NCBI GenBank assembly: GCA_021202985.1
Contig: JAJQCA010000047.1
Span: 1 to 64,000 of the forward strand
DNA: 64,000 nucleotides
Source: Alistipes sp.
Lineage (GTDB): Bacteria; Bacteroidota; Bacteroidia; Bacteroidales; Rikenellaceae
Direction: 5' to 3'
Shown here: positions 61,342 through 64,000 of the stretch, one piece after another
Position numbering within the stretch: position 1 is the first letter of the stretch
How the letters are laid out: each line of letters opens with the position of its first letter
Notes under the pieces: generated by a model
The model's input: only the letters and a program-made list of their open reading frames with translations
Database searches by the model: none
What the model was told of the DNA's origin: nothing
Translations under genes and position numbers: made by a program

Positions 61342-64000
61342 CTATAACCCTGTTATTTTCTTTATTTCGCTGAGTTTATTAAGGGCTTCGAGAGGTGTGA
61401 GCGAATTGATATCCAAGCCTTTCACTTCGTCGCGTATCTGGCAGAGCACCGGGTCGTCCAGTTGGAAGATACTGAGCTGGTAATCCTTGGCCCCGGAGGC
61501 AGGAGATACTGCCGCTCCCGAAAACCCTTTCATTTTATCCAGCACGGCATCGGAACGGGAAGAGCGTTTGCGCCCTTTCGTTTTAGGCAGGGTGTCCTCC
61601 TCTTCTGAACGCGCGTTACGGGCACCCTCCATCGAGGCCAGCAGTTGCGCGGCACGGTCCACCACTCCTTTGGGCATACCCGCCATCCGAGCCACGTGGA
61701 TACCGAACGAGTGCTCGGTACCGCCCGGGACCAGCTTGCGGATAAAAATTATCTGGTTATCCACCTCGCTCACGCTTACGTTGAAATTCTTTACCCGCGG
61801 GCAGAACTCCTCTATTTCGTTCAGCTCGTGGTAGTGGGTGGCGAAGAGTGTCTTGGGTTTTGCCCTGTGCCCGTGGATATACTCCACCATCGCCCATGCT
61901 ATCGATATACCGTCGTACGTGCTGGTTCCGCGGCCGATTTCATCCAGCAGGAGCAGGCTGCGGTCCGACAGGTTGTTGAGGATACTCGCCGATTCGAGCA
62001 TCTCCACCATAAAGGTACTCTCTCCCTGCGATATATTGTCGGAGGCCCCCACGCGCGTGAAAATCTTGTCCACAAGGCCGATACGGGCCGACTCGGCCGG
62101 TACGAAACTGCCTATCTGGGCCATCAGCACTATAAGGGCCGTCTGCCGCAGCAGTGCCGATTTACCGGCCATGTTCGGGCCGGTTATCATAATTATCTGC
62201 TGGGTCTCGTCGTCCAGGTAGATGTCGTTGGGCACATACTGTTCGCCCACCGGCATCAGCGTCTCTATAACCGGGTGCCTGCCCTGTTTGATGTCCAGTA
62301 TCCTCTCCTGGTCGAGCACCGGGCGGCAGTAATTACGCTCCCGCGCCACTACAGCGAACGACAGCAGGCAGTCCAGCCGCGCTACCGTCGCCGAGTTGCG
62401 CTGCATCCGGCGCAGGTATTTCATCAGGTACTGCACCAGCTCGTCGAACAGGCGTTGCTCTATTTCGGCGATCTTCTCCTCGGCACCGAGTATTTTCTCC
62501 TCGTATTCTTTCAGCTCCTCGGTTATGTACCGTTCGGCGGCGGTAAGGGTCTGCTTGCGCACCCAAGTGGAGGGGACCTTGTCCTTATGGGTGTTGCGTA
62601 CCTCGATGTAGTAACCGAACACGTTGTTGAAACTTATCTTCAGGGAAGGTATACCGGTCGCCTCGCTTTCGCGGGCCTGAATTTCGGCCAGTACGTCTTT
62701 TCCGCGCAGGGCTATGTTCCGGAGCTGGTCCAGCTCCATGTCCACTCCGTCGGCTATGAATCCGCCCTTCTGCAACTGGTTCGACGGGTCGGGGTAAAGC
62801 TCCGCGGCAATCTTTGCCGAGACTTCTTCCATAAGGTCTATATCCCCGGCCACCTCGCCCAGCACGCTGTCGCCGCACCCGAGAAGGCTTTCCCTTACGA
62901 GCGCCAGCGCGTCCAGCGAGTTTTTGAGCTGGACCACCTCCCGCGGCAAGACCCTCTGGGCGGCGATACGGGAAGCGATGCGCTCCAGGTCGCCCACCAG
63001 CGTCATACTGTCGGTCAACTCCTCGCAGATATCCTGGTTACCGACCATATAGGCCACGATGTCCTGCCGGCGCTCCAGCTCCCCGAGGTCCTTGCTGGGA
63101 AGGGCCACCCATTTTTTGAGCATCCGCGAACCCATTGGCGTCCGTGTGCGGTCGATTACGTCCGCGAACGCGGTCCGGCGGATATCGCCCTGCGAAAAGA
63201 GTTCGAGGTTGCGAATGGTGAACTTGTCAATCCAGACATACTTATCCTCGTCAATGCGCGAAATGGACGAAACATGGCTGAGCTGACGGTGCTCTGTGAA
63301 TTCGAGGTAATAAAGTATTGCCCCGGCCGCGGCTATGGCACTGTTCATCGAGTCGATACCGAACCCCTTAAGAGATTTGGTTTTGAACTGCCGGCAAAGT
63401 TTCTCGCGGTTGGTCTGCTCCGAGAAGGCCCACTCGTCCAGCTTGTAGGTGCAGTATTTGGAGCCGAACGCTCCGGTGAACCGATCGTGCGCGATGCGCT
63501 GGTATAGAATTTCCTTCGGGGCGAGGTTCGAGAGCAGTTTGTCGACGTAGGCGTCCGTGCCCTGCGCGGCGTAGAACTCGCCGGTCGACAGGTCCATAAA
63601 AGCCACCCCGGTAGATTTGGCACCGAAAAACACCGAAGCGAGGAACGTGTTTTCCCGCCCCACGAGGATATTGTCGCTCAGCGTCACCCCGGGAGTAACC
63701 AGCTCTACGATACCCCTCTTTACCAGCTTCTTGGTCTTCTTCGGGTCTTCGAGCTGCTCGCAGATGGCGACCCTCTCTCCGGCGCGGACCAGCTTGTGCA
63801 GGTAGGTGTCGAGCGCGTGGTGGGGGAACCCGGCCAGCTCGACTGACGAGGCGGCCCCGTTTGCCCTTCGGGTTAGCGTTATGCCGAGGATACTGCTTGT
63901 CTTTATGGTGTCGTCACCGAAGGTCTCGTAAAAATCCCCCATCCGAAAGAGCAGGATTGCGTCCGGCTGTTGTGATTTAAGCTCATAATATTGGATCATC
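61342..64000 (-). CDS. mutS: DNA mismatch repair protein MutS (start beyond window)
   Basis: Open to the right edge. At least 885 residues present. The mismatch-recognition FxE motif ([10 protein letters not shown]), connector and clamp regions, Walker A ([13 protein letters not shown]), Walker B ([16 protein letters not shown]) and HTH ([14 protein letters not shown]) are all recognisable. The Met at 63999 may not be the true start: homologues carry 10-15 more residues before PMIQYYELK, outside the window. Recognises mismatches with MutL. Confidence 0.95.
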   Translation of the reverse strand, partial: MIQYYELKSQQPDAILLFRMGDFYETFGDDTIKTSSILGITLTRRANGAASSVELAGFPHHALDTYLHKLVRAGERVAICEQLEDPKKTKKLVKRGIVELVTPGVTLSDNILVGRENTFLASVFFGAKSTGVAFMDLSTGEFYAAQGTDAYVDKLLSNLAPKEILYQRIAHDRFTGAFGSKYCTYKLDEWAFSEQTNREKLCRQFKTKSLKGFGIDSMNSAIAAAGAILYYLEFTEHRQLSHVSSISRIDEDKYVWIDKFTIRNLELFSQGDIRRTAFADVIDRTRTPMGSRMLKKWVALPSKDLGELERRQDIVAYMVGNQDICEELTDSMTLVGDLERIASRIAAQRVLPREVVQLKNSLDALALVRESLLGCGDSVLGEVAGDIDLMEEVSAKIAAELYPDPSNQLQKGGFIADGVDMELDQLRNIALRGKDVLAEIQARESEATGIPSLKISFNNVFGYYIEVRNTHKDKVPSTWVRKQTLTAAERYITEELKEYEEKILGAEEKIAEIEQRLFDELVQYLMKYLRRMQRNSATVARLDCLLSFAVVARERNYCRPVLDQERILDIKQGRHPVIETLMPVGEQYVPNDIYLDDETQQIIMITGPNMAGKSALLRQTALIVLMAQIGSFVPAESARIGLVDKIFTRVGASDNISQGESTFMVEMLESASILNNLSDRSLLLLDEIGRGTSTYDGISIAWAMVEYIHGHRAKPKTLFATHYHELNEIEEFCPRVKNFNVSVSEVDNQIIFIRKLVPGGTEHSFGIHVARMAGMPKGVVDRAAQLLASMEGARNARSEEEDTLPKTKGRKRSSRSDAVLDKMKGFSGAAVSPASGAKDYQLSIFQLDDPVLCQIRDEVKGLDINSLTPLEALNKLSEIKKITGL

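Overview
The window comes from a gut-type Bacteroidales chromosome, most likely an Alistipes/Rikenellaceae-like organism (family and genus are inferred). The evidence is three SusC/SusD systems, two Mfa/FimA-type fimbrial loci, TAnnTTTG (-7) promoter boxes with TTG-type -33 elements and almost no Shine-Dalgarno sequences, a tmRNA tag ending YALAA, a DUF3667 protein and an IS481-type insertion sequence. Most of the window is GC-rich. About 35.5-57.3 kb is visibly AT-richer.

Layout. 1-3.1 kb (minus): fimbrial operon (major fimbrillin, Mfa2-like anchor, a third fimbrillin cut by the window edge). 3.7-12.4 kb (minus): polysaccharide utilisation locus with SusC, SusD, a BACON lipoprotein, a DUF3472 lipoprotein and an AraC regulator. 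13.2 kb: tRNA-Pro(GGG), followed by three copies of a 111-bp tandem repeat related to the sequence just after the tRNA. 13.9-22.3 kb: nitroreductase, metallo-beta-lactamase-fold hydrolase, GH28, an SH3-like secreted protein, GH95 and a GH43-like enzyme, which together suit plant cell-wall or fucosylated glycan degradation. 22.6-30.1 kb: an ECF sigma / FecR / SusC-with-STN / SusD trans-envelope signalling operon plus an HTH protein. 30.5-35.5 kb: a second fimbrial locus (DUF3575, DUF3868, Mfa1, Mfa2).

36.6-57.7 kb looks like a genomic island, or two nested ones, in the 3' end of tRNA-Gly(GCC). A 17-bp copy of the tRNA 3' end lies at 36615-36631, shorter copies lie at 45034 and 57533, and a tyrosine recombinase lies next to the tRNA. 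The distal part carries an OmpR-type two-component system, a CydDC-like ABC exporter and, under a second promoter, a radical SAM protein, a flavodoxin, a small membrane protein and an orphan succinate-dehydrogenase-type cytochrome b. Both promoters have the same architecture: a TATCTTTG -7 box, exactly 21 bp, then CTTAAGA heptamers repeated every 11 bp (two and four copies). This self-contained redox regulon is the best candidate here for an undescribed system.

The proximal part carries a decaying second copy of the ECF/FecR/SusC/SusD locus (two compensating frameshifts in sigma, one in susC, an IS481 element with an adjacent deletion that leaves only the last ~32 codons of susD), mobilization genes, a likely oriT region, genes with in-frame UGA codons, and an integrase with an internal deletion. 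The mobile element is therefore probably stranded. After the tRNA come ordinary chromosomal genes: methionine-R-sulfoxide reductase, small membrane proteins, tmRNA, a DUF3667 protein and mutS (its start lies past the window end).
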